Shown piece after piece: positions 8,007 through 16,029 of a stretch of DNA of 64,000 nucleotides; position 1 is the first letter of the stretch, and every line of letters starts with the position of its first letter. The notes under the pieces were generated by a model. That model saw nothing but the letters and a program-made list of their open reading frames with translations, searched no databases and was not told the origin of the DNA. The stretch comes from Croceimicrobium sp965228705 (GTDB taxonomy: Bacteria > Bacteroidota > Bacteroidia > Flavobacteriales > Schleiferiaceae): positions 1,984,001 through 2,048,000 of the forward strand of contig NZ_OZ245832.1 in NCBI RefSeq assembly GCF_965228705.1. Direction: 5' to 3'. The translations under genes were made by a program, and so were the position numbers.

Positions 8007-8049
8007 TTGTGTAGCCAAATAGCTACATATATATTTGTAGTCAAATAAC
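8007..8049 (+). promoter_or_regulatory. Promoter and likely ArsR operator
   Basis: TTG at 8007-8009, a 20-bp spacer, then TATATTTG at 8030-8037 fits the Bacteroidota housekeeping promoter. A 14-bp near-repeat, TGTAGCCAAATAGC (8010-8023) and TGTAGTCAAATAAC (8036-8049), lies on both sides of the -7 element; inverted arms GTAGC/GCTAC (8011-8025) and CTACA/TGTAG are also present. Binding of the ArsR-type protein encoded 7 bp downstream would block RNA polymerase, so autorepression is expected. Confidence 0.6.
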
Positions 8050-8055
8050 TTCATA

Positions 8056-8382
8056 ATGAAACTTAGAAGGGATATTTTTCAGGCTATAGCCGACCCGACC
8101 CGTAGGGCGATCTTGGTTTTGCTTAGTGCTCAAACCATGACAGCCGGGGCTATTGCTGAAAAATTTGAAGTGGCTAGGCCTACCATTTCCAAACACCTGC
8201 AAATTCTAAATGAATGTGATCTTCTTGCCTCTAAGCCCAAGGGTCGAGAAATCTATTATGAACTGAAAATTGAAAAAATGAAAGAAATCGACCAATGGCT
8301 CGAACAATTTCGGGCTATTTGGGAAAATCGCTTTAATCAACTAGACGATTTACTAGAAAACATCAAATCCTCTCAAAAATGA
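8056..8382 (+). CDS. ArsR-family (SdpR-like) transcriptional repressor
   Basis: 108-aa winged-helix repressor. The N-terminus RRDIFQAIADPTRRAILVLLSAQ and recognition region AIAEKFEVARPTISKHLQILNE are typical of the ArsR subgroup that regulates SRPBCC/AHSA1 genes; the wing is LASKPKGREIYYEL. No metal-binding ELCVCDL box is present, so it is not a metal sensor. Its stop overlaps the start of the SRPBCC gene (ATGA), indicating translational coupling, and the promoter just upstream carries repeats that look like its own operator. Confidence 0.9.
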   Translation: MKLRRDIFQAIADPTRRAILVLLSAQTMTAGAIAEKFEVARPTISKHLQILNECDLLASKPKGREIYYELKIEKMKEIDQWLEQFRAIWENRFNQLDDLLENIKSSQK

Positions 8383-8879
8383 ATCCTTTACAATTTGACT
8401 TCCTTGTAAATAAGGAAAACCACAGCTTAACCATTATTCGCGAGTTTAAAGCCGAAAGACAATTGGTTTGGAACTGCTATACCTAATCTGAACTCCTGGA
8501 CCAATGGTTCGCTCCTAAACCTTTTAGTACAAAAACCAAATCCATGGATTTTTCCAATGGCGGACATTGGCATTATGCCATGGTTGACCCAGAAGGAAAT
8601 GAATACTGGGGTTACACGGAGTATTATGATATACAACCAATTGATTCCTATCGTAGCATAGATGGATTTTGTGATTGTGATGGCCGTATTAACGAAGATT
8701 TACCCAAAGCCAAATGGCTCATTAGCTTCGAGGATAAAGACAATCACTCCCTGGTTACCACTGTGGTACAATATGAATCTTTAAATGATTTGGAAACCAT
8801 AATTAAGATGGGAATGAAAGAAGGTATGACTGCAACCCTCGAAAAACTAGACGAACTGTTACAAGAACTTAAAGGCTAA
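8379..8879 (+). pseudogene. SRPBCC/AHSA1-domain protein with in-frame TAA at codon 36
   Basis: From ATG 8379 the frame reads MNPLQFDFLVNKENHSLTII... up to WNCYT, then TAA (8484-8486), then continues SELLDQWFAPKPFST... to the true stop at 8877-8879. The words on both sides of the stop form the standard AHSA1/SRPBCC start (RLVWDAYTxPELLDQWWAPKP), and the stop sits at the position usually holding a charged or polar residue; one base change from AAA or GAA would create it. The rest of the 166-residue gene is intact. ATG 8544 could restart translation but would lose the first helix and strand. Either a fresh nonsense mutation or a sequence error. Confidence 0.8.
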
Positions 8880-8883
8880 ATAC

Positions 8884-9375
8884 ATGAATACCATTCCCGA
8901 AACATCAAATACACTAATTCCCAATCTCTGGTTTGATGGTCAAGCTAAAGAAGCGGCCGACTATTACACCTCCATTTTCCCGGAGGGCAAAATCATCAGC
9001 ACCAGCTATTATCCTAAGACTGAAGCTGAGGGCTTAGCTGATTTTCAAAAAGATTTCGCCGGAAAGGTGCTTACCGTCACATTTGAAATCCTGGGGATGC
9101 GGTTTATTGCGATAAATGCCGGTCCACAGTTTAAATTCAATGAATCCGTTTCTTTCATGATCCCCTGCAAAGATCAGTCAGAGATTGACTACTATTGGGA
9201 CAGCCTTACTGCTAATGGAGGCGAAGAAAGCGTTTGCGGCTGGTTAAAAGACAAATACGGACTAAGCTGGCAGGTTTGCCCTGAAAACTGGGAAGAGCTC
9301 AATAAAAAACCCGGTGCCTTTCAAAAAATGATGGGTATGAAAAAGTTTATTATCGCTGATATTTTGGAAGATTAA
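8884..9375 (+). CDS. VOC-family protein, PhnB/3-demethylubiquinone methyltransferase-like
   Basis: 163 aa. The pattern LIPNLWFDGQAKEAADYYTSIFP at the start, FEILGMRFIAINAGPQFKFNESVSFMIPCKDQ in the middle and GGEESVCGWLKDKYGLSWQVCP near the C-terminus is that of PhnB-like glyoxalase-fold proteins. These have two beta-alpha-beta-beta-beta units; most lack a known reaction despite the old methyltransferase label. It starts 4 bp after the SRPBCC gene and is the third member of the ArsR-controlled operon, a common arrangement of ArsR, SRPBCC and VOC genes. Confidence 0.87.
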   Translation: MNTIPETSNTLIPNLWFDGQAKEAADYYTSIFPEGKIISTSYYPKTEAEGLADFQKDFAGKVLTVTFEILGMRFIAINAGPQFKFNESVSFMIPCKDQSEIDYYWDSLTANGGEESVCGWLKDKYGLSWQVCPENWEELNKKPGAFQKMMGMKKFIIADILED

Positions 9376-9421
9376 GTCGCAATAGATCAAATCAAACCCT
9401 ACGGCAAAAAAATCACCCTGC

Positions 9422-9612
9422 TTGAAATACAAGCTTGTATCCTATTTCAGACGCCTATCTCCTTTATCTCAAGATGAAGCCGAGGCCATTGCGGATAGCA
9501 TGCAAAGCCCTTATTTCAAAAAGGGTGATTTTTATTGAAAGGAGACCGAATTTCAGCTAAACCCCACTTCATTTTAGCAGGCTATATACCTAAATACATC
9601 CTAACCAATTGA
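9422..9612 (+). pseudogene. Relic of a Crp/Fnr-family regulator (N-terminal part)
   Basis: Translation from 9422 gives YFRRLSPLSQDEAEAIADSM and then FKKGDFY, which is the beginning of a Bacteroidota Crp/Fnr protein (LsxEE...FKKGDFLLxEG), ended by TGA at 9536-9538. Shifting frame, 9547-9612 reads RISAKPHFILAGYIPKYIL, the next strand of the same domain (xISdxxyFIlxGyvRky). Nothing after 9612 continues it. So this is a decayed, frameshifted fragment of the cNMP-binding domain. The only content of the 300-bp gap between the PhnB gene and the next lipoprotein gene. Confidence 0.5.
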
Positions 9613-9674
9613 AAAGCTAAAATATCGATCTTCAAAGCCTGCTTTTACGTTTACTCGAATAGTAAAAAATTCCA

Positions 9675-10385
9675 ATGAAAAAAAACTTCTTGATTCTGGT
9701 CATTCTGTTTATAGGCCAGGCCTGCACCAATACGTCAAAAACAAATCCCGAATCCCACATAACTAATAATCAGGAGGCTAAGAAACCGAAAACAAAGCTT
9801 CCAGTCGATCTAAATGGCTCTGTAACCAGCATCGACACAAACCTTAACCCACTGGCCGAAATACCAAATTTCACCCTTACCGAATGTCCAGAGGTATCAC
9901 CAGCTGTATACATTAATTGCATCCTTTCTCAAATACCTAGCAGGCCTTTGCCTATGCACTTTGGCCCCAGCCCAAATTTGAACTACCATTCCTTAGTTCA
10001 TTTAGATGACAGTCTTTTTATCAGTGAAGCCATACTAGACACAAACTACTTTGTGGAAGAAGAACGCCAGTACAGTTATTTTTTAGGGGTTAAGATTCCC
10101 AGCCCAAGAGCTTATAGGGCATTAATTATTTTGAAAGTCTTCAGTATTGGCAAAGATTATATTTTACTTACTATTTCTGAATCCGGTGAATTGATCGACA
10201 GGCTTAGACTGGGTAGCGAGGTCAGTGATTACGAATCGCTATTTGGTAAAATGGAATCGCTGGAAGATATTGAAGTGACTAGCAAAAAGATCGGCTACAA
10301 TAAGGAAGAGGATTTTCTGTTTTTTAAATCCACTGAAACTACCCATTACTACATAAACGAAATGGGAAAAATCCTTAAACGCTAA
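9675..10385 (+). CDS. Putative lipoprotein, 236 aa
   Basis: N-terminal signal MKKNFLILVILFIGQACTNT with a lipobox ending at Cys17, followed by a low-complexity Asn/Lys/Thr/Pro spacer (residues 18-45) that tethers a folded domain. Further Cys residues at ECPEVSPAVYINCILS may form a disulfide. The second half is beta-rich (YILLTISESGELIDRLRLGSEV). Family not recognised. It precedes the SIMPL-domain gene by 4 bp, so the two are probably one transcript and may work together in the envelope. Confidence 0.72.
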   Translation: MKKNFLILVILFIGQACTNTSKTNPESHITNNQEAKKPKTKLPVDLNGSVTSIDTNLNPLAEIPNFTLTECPEVSPAVYINCILSQIPSRPLPMHFGPSPNLNYHSLVHLDDSLFISEAILDTNYFVEEERQYSYFLGVKIPSPRAYRALIILKVFSIGKDYILLTISESGELIDRLRLGSEVSDYESLFGKMESLEDIEVTSKKIGYNKEEDFLFFKSTETTHYYINEMGKILKR

Positions 10386-10389
10386 AGCC

Positions 10390-11109
10390 ATGAATAAAAT
10401 TCTCAGCCTAAGTATCCTCTTCTTTTGCAGCTTCTTCAATCTCAATGCTCAATCAACTGACATCCAGAACCAAGCAAATATTCTTGTAGAGGGATCCGCA
10501 ACCAAAAGTATTGTACCTAATCAGATTTTCATAGAAATCACACTTGCTCAAGATGGCAGAGGGAAAGTGGAGGAGAGTATTTCCATCCAGGAAAAAAAAC
10601 TGCTGGAGGGTCTAAAAGAAATTGAAATCCCAGCCGAAAGATTAGCAAAAGAAGATTTCAGTTCTGGTTTTGTTAGAGTAAACTGGCTTATTGACAAGCA
10701 AATTGAGAGAGCCAATTATATTCTCGAACTAAAAAGTCCAGAGGAAGTTTCAAAAGTCTTTGGACTCTTATATCGACTAAAAGCGGAATATGCAAGTATT
10801 GTCCGTACCAGTCACACTGAAATAGATTCTCTAATGCAAGCCAATGAAATCGACGCAATCTTAAAAGCTAAGGCAAAAGCCCAAAAACTAATTGAAGCCC
10901 TCGGAGGAAAATTAGGTGAGCCCCTAATTATAAGTGAGTACTCAGACATTGATGGTCAAATTTCCGTACTTGCAGGTGTCACCAACCAAAGAGGCTATGT
11001 CAAAACAAGGAGTGCTAAATCAGGCTCGGTTTTGGATCAAGACCCTTACATAGAAGTTCAGAAAATTAAAATTGAAGCGACCATAAGGGTGAAGTTTGCT
11101 ATTGAATAA
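10390..11109 (+). CDS. SIMPL-domain (DUF541) periplasmic protein
   Basis: 239 aa with a signal peptide (MNKILSLSILFFCSFFNLNAQS) and a SIMPL/DUF541 domain from about residue 30 to the end: ILVEGSATKSIVPNQIFIEITLAQDG is the diagnostic first strand pair, DAILKAKAKAQKLIEALGGKLGE the conserved helix, and the C-terminal strand VQKIKIEATIRVKFAI closes the fold. Relatives such as E. coli YggE are periplasmic or outer-membrane proteins linked to oxidative stress, with no known enzyme activity. It directly follows a lipoprotein gene. Confidence 0.85.
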   Translation: MNKILSLSILFFCSFFNLNAQSTDIQNQANILVEGSATKSIVPNQIFIEITLAQDGRGKVEESISIQEKKLLEGLKEIEIPAERLAKEDFSSGFVRVNWLIDKQIERANYILELKSPEEVSKVFGLLYRLKAEYASIVRTSHTEIDSLMQANEIDAILKAKAKAQKLIEALGGKLGEPLIISEYSDIDGQISVLAGVTNQRGYVKTRSAKSGSVLDQDPYIEVQKIKIEATIRVKFAIE

Positions 11110-11345
11110 CAGGCATCTTGAACATCTAATTCCCGCTAACCCATTACCTCAGGTTTATTCCCTATTCAATACTGTTTAAAAAAAACTCCCTGCACTTCGA
11201 CAAAGGATTTCAAGAACGTTTATCAACTAGGACGAATAAAAACTTCCTGATTCTTAACAAACCAATAAATTTACTATCCTGCTTAATCATGAAACTTGAC
11301 CAATAGCCATGCCCAAGCTTAGCAAATTCAATTCTTGTCCTACCT

Positions 11346-12014
11346 ATGTCGGAATCCCACTTATCCGTTTTTAAGCGCTTCAATGATTTAAACGAAGCCC
11401 AAAACCTTGCAGAACTTCTTCAAGATAAAGGCTTTGAAGTGGAGTTGGCTGATAACTCACCGGCCTTAGATATCACCTTTAGTGGTAATACCCTGGACAA
11501 TCAAATAGAACTAAAAATTCCAGCAGCAGATTTTAGAAGAGCCAAAGACCTGCTATTCTCTGAGCTGGATATTAAAATCGAAGAAATTGATCCCGACCAT
11601 TATCTTCTGGACTTTTCCATTGAAGAATTAAGGGATATCCTGCAAAAATGTGACGAATGGGGAGAATATGATGTGCTTCTCGCTCGGAATATTCTTGCTT
11701 CCAAAGGTGAAGACACCAGCGATGCCCGTATGGAGGAATGGAAAATGCAGAGATTAAAAGAATTGGCTAAACCCGAGAAAATCCCCTTTAGGTGGATAGT
11801 GATCGGCTACCTATTGTGCTTTCTCGGCGGCTTACTAGGAGTATTTATCGGTTATCTCATTTGGCATCAGCAAAAAACCTTGCCTAATGGCCAAAAGGTA
11901 TATACTTACAGGGAATACGATCGTAAACAGGGACGAAAAATGTTCTGGCTTGGTTTAGCCATGCTTAGTATCATTACGCTTTACAAATTGCTCGTAGGAC
12001 CTTTATATCTTTAA
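11346..12014 (+). CDS. DUF2007 protein with C-terminal membrane helices
   Basis: 222 aa. Residues 6-75 match the DUF2007 putative signal-transducing fold (VFKRFNDLNEAQNLAELLQDKGFEVELADNS..., then a strand and IPAADFRRAKDLL). A middle helical segment follows (HYLLDFSIEELRDILQKCDEWGEYDVLLAR), then two TM helices at about 145-168 and 195-218 joined by a charged loop with the YREYDRKQGRKM sequence. The DUF2007 part probably faces the cytoplasm. In Bacteroidota this combination is frequent but its function is unknown. The 236 bp upstream hold no recognisable gene. Confidence 0.78.
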   Translation: MSESHLSVFKRFNDLNEAQNLAELLQDKGFEVELADNSPALDITFSGNTLDNQIELKIPAADFRRAKDLLFSELDIKIEEIDPDHYLLDFSIEELRDILQKCDEWGEYDVLLARNILASKGEDTSDARMEEWKMQRLKELAKPEKIPFRWIVIGYLLCFLGGLLGVFIGYLIWHQQKTLPNGQKVYTYREYDRKQGRKMFWLGLAMLSIITLYKLLVGPLYL

Positions 12015-12026
12015 AACTAATGTGCC

Positions 12027-12794
12027 ATGACCAAATCCTTTGCTATAATATGCCTGCTCCTTTTAAGTGTAAAAAACCAAGCCCAAAGTTCAGCGGAACT
12101 TAGTGTAACAAGACAAGGTCAGATCGACAGCCTGATTACCTTCATCCAAAACAATCAGATCGCTGAACTGGCCCAAAGGGTGCGCTATCCTCTAAAGCGT
12201 CCCAACCCGGTGCCCGATATCCAAAATGCTGCAGAATTCATTCGCTATTATCCTACTTTGATGGATTCTAACTTTCGGAGCAAGCTAATTAACCAGACCT
12301 ATACCCAGGAAAACACCATTGAAAGATATGTTACCATTGGATTGCTCAATGGGGAGATTTGGCTGGATGAGGAAGGTTGGATCATCAGTTTTAATCACCA
12401 TTCTTCACAAGAACTGGCTTTACAGATGAAGCTCCGTGAAGCCATTAAAGCCAGGATTCATTCCTCGGTTTCCACCTGGAAAGAGAACATTTTAGTTTGC
12501 CAAAATAAGAAGTTCCTAATTCGAATCGATCGTTTGGAAAACAATGAACTTCGCTATTGCTCCTGGTCAGAAACCAAGACTATCTCTGATCCGCCGGATT
12601 TAATTCTCTTCCAAGGCAAGGAAGAATTTCAGGGTACCATGGGAGGAGTAAACTATGTTTTCAGCAATGGAGAATGGACCTATAGCCTGGACCAGGTTCA
12701 GATGGCAGAGTCCATTGAAAACCTGGGACTATTTTTAAGGCTATACCGAAATGATGAGCTTGTATTAAATTCCAAGATGGAAGAGATCAAATGA
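12027..12794 (+). CDS. Secreted hypothetical protein, 255 aa
   Basis: Signal peptide MTKSFAIICLLLLSVKNQAQ, then a mixed alpha/beta mature part (QGQIDSLITFIQNNQIAELAQRVRYP, LNGEIWLDEEGWIISFNHHSSQELA). The layout, with an N-terminal helical stretch followed by repeated beta strands, recalls small periplasmic lumenal domains of Bacteroidota, but no family is recognised. It starts 12 bp after the DUF2007 gene and overlaps the next gene by 4 bp (ATGA), so it belongs to a three-gene unit. Confidence 0.75.
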   Translation: MTKSFAIICLLLLSVKNQAQSSAELSVTRQGQIDSLITFIQNNQIAELAQRVRYPLKRPNPVPDIQNAAEFIRYYPTLMDSNFRSKLINQTYTQENTIERYVTIGLLNGEIWLDEEGWIISFNHHSSQELALQMKLREAIKARIHSSVSTWKENILVCQNKKFLIRIDRLENNELRYCSWSETKTISDPPDLILFQGKEEFQGTMGGVNYVFSNGEWTYSLDQVQMAESIENLGLFLRLYRNDELVLNSKMEEIK

Positions 12795-13192
12795 AAGACC
12801 TATTTCTGTCCAAAGGCTTTTGGATTGCCATTCTTACATTTTCCATTTTAGGCGCTATTGCCTCCTTATTAATTACAGCATTCAAAGAGGAGCCTGTTAT
12901 TAAAGACTATGGCTACTTATGTCCACAAAACCCCGATTTTAAAAAAGTTGTTCCAGCAATTACAAACCCTAACGATAGCGTGGCGCTTTACGACTTTGAA
13001 AGACTAATGTCTAGCTTATCGGATCGAGCTAGGTTCAATGGCCTTCTTATTCCCATTGGAAGCAAAGTTGGCCTTCTGGACCATGATTCGTCTAAGGCCT
13101 TAATTAAAATTATCCGCCTGGATAATGGTAAAACAGCATGGCTAAGAGAAATCGACATTCAATCGAAAGCCTGTGATAGTACAGAACCTTAA
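12791..13192 (+). CDS. Single-pass membrane protein, 133 aa
   Basis: One N-terminal TM helix (about residues 10-30), then about 100 residues outside or inside the membrane with two Cys residues (YLCPQNP near 45 and SKACDS near the end) that could pair in the periplasm. The C-terminal half is beta-rich (LLIPIGSKVGLLDHDSSKALIKIIRL). Its ATG overlaps the stop of the preceding secreted-protein gene, so the two are coupled. Family not recognised. Confidence 0.7.
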   Translation: MKDLFLSKGFWIAILTFSILGAIASLLITAFKEEPVIKDYGYLCPQNPDFKKVVPAITNPNDSVALYDFERLMSSLSDRARFNGLLIPIGSKVGLLDHDSSKALIKIIRLDNGKTAWLREIDIQSKACDSTEP

Positions 13193-13359
13193 AAGTTCGC
13201 TTTCCCGACATAATGAGGAAAAACCCCCAGCCCCGAAAAGGATATTCCCTTTAGCCCCTAGCCTTTATTTCCCCTAAATCCTATAGTTAGCTTTAAATCA
13301 GAGCCTTGCCAAGGGTATTTAATCCTATTTTAGGATAATGAACATTTAAAAACCCTCTT

Positions 13360-13692
13360 ATGTCAACACTAAAAAACACCTCTTGGAATATTAACCATGC
13401 TAACACTGGTTCGAACGGAACCTTGAGCTTAAGTGACAATACCACTGGTACTTACAAACCCAATGGCGGTGCCCCCAAGGATATTGTATGGGGCGAAGCC
13501 TGGAATGGTGATACCTGTGCCCTTTGGGTTTTATTCCAAGAGTCCATGCAACGCGACTGTATTCACATTTGGGGTATCGAAACGACCCTGGCCGGAGGTA
13601 AAGGAATGTCTGCTTTAGGAAATGCCAGTCCGATTTCTCCCAGCGATACCGGTTATGTAAATGACAACCTTACCATCACGCCAATCAGCTAA
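13360..13692 (+). CDS. Hypothetical small Trp/Gly-rich protein, 110 aa
   Basis: 110 aa with no signal peptide. The sequence is rich in Gly, Asn, Ser, Thr and Trp (SWNINHANTGSNGTLSLSD, WGEAWNGDTCALWVLFQ) and should be all-beta. The start NTSWNINHANTGSNGTLSL has the look of a short beta-barrel repeat (avidin- or lipocalin-like strand order), but this is a guess. It is its own transcription unit: 167 bp of non-coding DNA upstream and a strong terminator downstream. Confidence 0.7.
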   Translation: MSTLKNTSWNINHANTGSNGTLSLSDNTTGTYKPNGGAPKDIVWGEAWNGDTCALWVLFQESMQRDCIHIWGIETTLAGGKGMSALGNASPISPSDTGYVNDNLTITPIS

Positions 13693-13717
13693 TCTTTCGA
13701 ATTCATCGAATAGGAAT

Positions 13718-13745
13718 AATCCCTGCTTTTCGCGGGGATTTTTTT
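13718..13745 (+). terminator. Intrinsic terminator
   Basis: AATCCCTGC pairs with GCGGGGATT (9 bp with one G-U) around a 5-nt loop and is followed by a run of T. Ends the transcript of the small Trp/Gly-rich protein gene. Confidence 0.85.
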
Positions 13746-13821
13746 AGGTCTTATAATTGCAGAAAGCGAAGGACATCCATTGATCTTATAAGAACAGCTG
13801 GTATTACTTCAAAATTTTAAA

Positions 13822-14358
13822 ATGACTCAATCCCATCGAAAGCTATCTAAATGGCTGGTACTTTTAGCCATGTCGTGGACATCAAGCTTCAATGCCTTTG
13901 CCCAAAATGACTCCCTGCACCCTCTTCCCTCTTCCTCATGTGATTCCTGCTTCATATTTGAAGAGGAAATATTCTGCTTTCAATGGAACTCTGATCGAAG
14001 CCTGAAACTAGTAACTCGCAGCACAGCTGCCAGCTTATTTACAACTGAAAGTAATGAAGCTTATTGGTCTAAAACGATATTTGAAGTTTATGACTATAAT
14101 GGCAAACAACTCTGTCGAAAATCCAGCTTATTTCGATGCAAAGGCGACGCTACCATAACCCTTCGACTCAAAGCAATCAAGCTACTAGATACTGGCTATG
14201 TGGTTTTTTCAGCACCGCAAGTATGGGGAAAAGCTACTCACAAAATCTATAATACGTCCGGAAGGATTCTTAGCCAGCTTGAAGCGGATGAAAGAACCAT
14301 TTCTAAATATATAAATCAGACCCTGATCAAGGCAATTTGCTACCATGATTTTGAATAA
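13822..14358 (+). CDS. Secreted Cys-containing hypothetical protein, 178 aa
   Basis: N-terminal signal (hydrophobic core LVLLAMSWTSSFNAFAQ, cleaved after Ala27-Gln28 or nearby), then a mature region with several Cys residues (SSCDSCFIF, IFCF, LCRKSSLFRC) that suggests disulfides in the periplasm. The central part is beta-rich (KTIFEVYDYNGKQLC, YVVFSAPQVWGKATHKIYNTSGRIL). Not recognised. Its 3' end overlaps the start of the next gene by 14 bp in another frame, so the two are translationally linked. Confidence 0.7.
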   Translation: MTQSHRKLSKWLVLLAMSWTSSFNAFAQNDSLHPLPSSSCDSCFIFEEEIFCFQWNSDRSLKLVTRSTAASLFTTESNEAYWSKTIFEVYDYNGKQLCRKSSLFRCKGDATITLRLKAIKLLDTGYVVFSAPQVWGKATHKIYNTSGRILSQLEADERTISKYINQTLIKAICYHDFE

Positions 14359-14866
14359 AGCCCTTAGCAACAAACTCCTACCCTTTTGTGATATTCAATT
14401 AATAAGCCCTCTTTCAGAAAGTGAGGTTTACCAATATCTTGAAGAAAATCTGGAAGCAAAAAAAGCCTTGCGGTTTAACTCAAAAGGCAAGTATCGAAGG
14501 GCATTTGAAGGTGAGCTCAAAGGGATAAACTTTGAAATTCGAAGAACGATAAACTATCAAAATTCCTTTCTTCCAAAAATTATTGGGACGATCCGCTCAA
14601 GCGGTCCTAATACCGAAATACATCTTAAAATGCGCCTTCCCAAAAGCCGATTGCTCTTCCTTGGAGTTTGGTTCGCCATGATCCTTTTATTTTTAATCCC
14701 AAACCTGGTTTCACCACCCGAAACCGAACCGCTAATCATTTTGCAACTTGGACCTATAGCAATGCTCATTTTCGCCTATTTGCTTAGTACGATTGCATTT
14801 CAGTACGAAGTATCAAAAGCTAAAAGAATTTTAGAAGAAATCTGGCATATCGAAACCCGCAATTAA
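14345..14866 (+). CDS. Two-helix membrane protein, 173 aa
   Basis: N-terminal cytoplasmic-looking region of about 95 residues (LSESEVYQYLEENLEAKKAL, FEGELKGINFEIRRTINYQNSFLPKIIG), then TM helices at about 98-115 and 127-148, and a short helical tail. The strand pattern before the helices resembles small proteins that sense or bind at the membrane surface. Start ATG 14345 lies inside the end of the previous gene. Family not recognised. Confidence 0.68.
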   Translation: MILNKALSNKLLPFCDIQLISPLSESEVYQYLEENLEAKKALRFNSKGKYRRAFEGELKGINFEIRRTINYQNSFLPKIIGTIRSSGPNTEIHLKMRLPKSRLLFLGVWFAMILLFLIPNLVSPPETEPLIILQLGPIAMLIFAYLLSTIAFQYEVSKAKRILEEIWHIETRN

Positions 14867-14959
14867 GCTCTTCACTATTGCGCTACCAACTTTCCTCTCA
14901 TTCCTTCAAAATAGGTAACTTGATATTTTTAGCCATCCATTTACTTGTCTGTATTTCTA

Positions 14960-15535
14960 ATGACCGACTTCAAAAGTTTCTTCACCCAATTGTGTCCTAT
15001 CGCGGAGGATAATTGGAGAGCTTTCGAAAAGCTCTTTAAACCCAAGCAACTTAAAAAGGGCGAATACTTTATTGAGGCTGGAGAACAAGCCAGGGAAATT
15101 GCTTTTTTGGAGGAGGGCATTATTCGGGCCTTCTACCGCAATGAAAAAGCCCAGGAATACAATAAACACTTCTTCTTAAACCCCTGCTTTATTGGGGGCT
15201 ATGCGTCCTTAATTACGGGCAAGACCAATCAGATAAATCAAGAAGCCTTGAGCGATTGCCGAATTCTGGTTGCCAGCTATTCTGATTTGCTTAAACTTTA
15301 CGAAAGGGCCCCCGACATTGAAAGGGCTGCACGAATATTAGCGGAGCAATTTTTTGTTCAGAAAGAACAGCGTGAAGTAGAAATCGTGCTTTTAGATGCG
15401 GAAGAACGCTATTTGCAATTTCAAAAAGAGTTCCCGCAATTAGAGCAATACATCGCCCAATATCATATTGCTTCCTATTTAGGAATTAGCCCCACCCAAT
15501 TAAGCCGGATTCGTCGCAAATTGGCGGGCAAATGA
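14960..15535 (+). CDS. Crp/Fnr-family transcriptional regulator
   Basis: 191 aa. The cNMP-binding beta-barrel spans about residues 20-115 (LKKGEYFIEAGEQAREIAFLEEGIIRAFY), followed by the long helix and a short HTH at the C-terminus (QYHIASYLGISPTQLSRIRRKL). The HTH is the shortened Bacteroidota type. Glu/Arg residues that bind cAMP in E. coli Crp are not conserved, so the ligand is unknown. ATG 14960 is chosen over TTG 14945. The next genes, a darcynin-like protein and an SDR, follow at once and are its likely targets. Confidence 0.88.
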   Translation: MTDFKSFFTQLCPIAEDNWRAFEKLFKPKQLKKGEYFIEAGEQAREIAFLEEGIIRAFYRNEKAQEYNKHFFLNPCFIGGYASLITGKTNQINQEALSDCRILVASYSDLLKLYERAPDIERAARILAEQFFVQKEQREVEIVLLDAEERYLQFQKEFPQLEQYIAQYHIASYLGISPTQLSRIRRKLAGK

Positions 15536-15603
15536 TTTCTTTACCTATGTAAATGGAAATCATTTCGGACTGGCAGACTTTTGATTTTCAAATGAAATCA
15601 AAA

Positions 15604-16029
15604 ATGAAAAAGCTAAGTATCCTAATAGCAGTACCACTCCTGCTTTATGCCTTTAGCTCTGCAAATCCGAATGCCATGCATAGTAAAAAGCCCTATACCA
15701 TTTTGGTATTACTCAATGCCAGTCCCCAATGGTTAAGTCTCAATCGTGATGAACGCAGCCAATTTGTGGAAGAAGACCTCAATCCCATCTTTAGGAAGGT
15801 GAGTCCAGCAGTAGAAATTCGCCTATTCGACAGTGAGTATTTTCACGCCGAAGTATCTGACTTCATGATTATTACCTGCAATGATTTAGATCAACACAAG
15901 CTCTTCATCGAAATGCTGCGCGATAGTAAAATCTACAGCGTACCCTATTTTGAAGTTAAGGATATTATTGTAGGCCAGGAGAATCTATTTGAAGACTTCA
16001 ATGCCCATTTTAAAAAGGATCAAGAATGA
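15604..16029 (+). CDS. Darcynin-family protein with an N-terminal signal
   Basis: The core (YTILVLLNASPQWLSLNRDER, then FRKVSPAVEIRLFDSEYF, and FEVKDIIVGQENLF) matches the darcynin family, whose members are about 100-residue ferredoxin-fold-like proteins. Here it is preceded by a hydrophobic segment MKKLSILIAVPLLLYAFSSA, so this copy seems to be exported, which is not usual for the family as I know it. The function of darcynins is unclear. Start ATG 15604 gives a clean signal; ATG 15553 would add 17 residues. Overlaps the SDR gene by 4 bp and follows the Crp/Fnr gene. Confidence 0.75.
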   Translation: MKKLSILIAVPLLLYAFSSANPNAMHSKKPYTILVLLNASPQWLSLNRDERSQFVEEDLNPIFRKVSPAVEIRLFDSEYFHAEVSDFMIITCNDLDQHKLFIEMLRDSKIYSVPYFEVKDIIVGQENLFEDFNAHFKKDQE

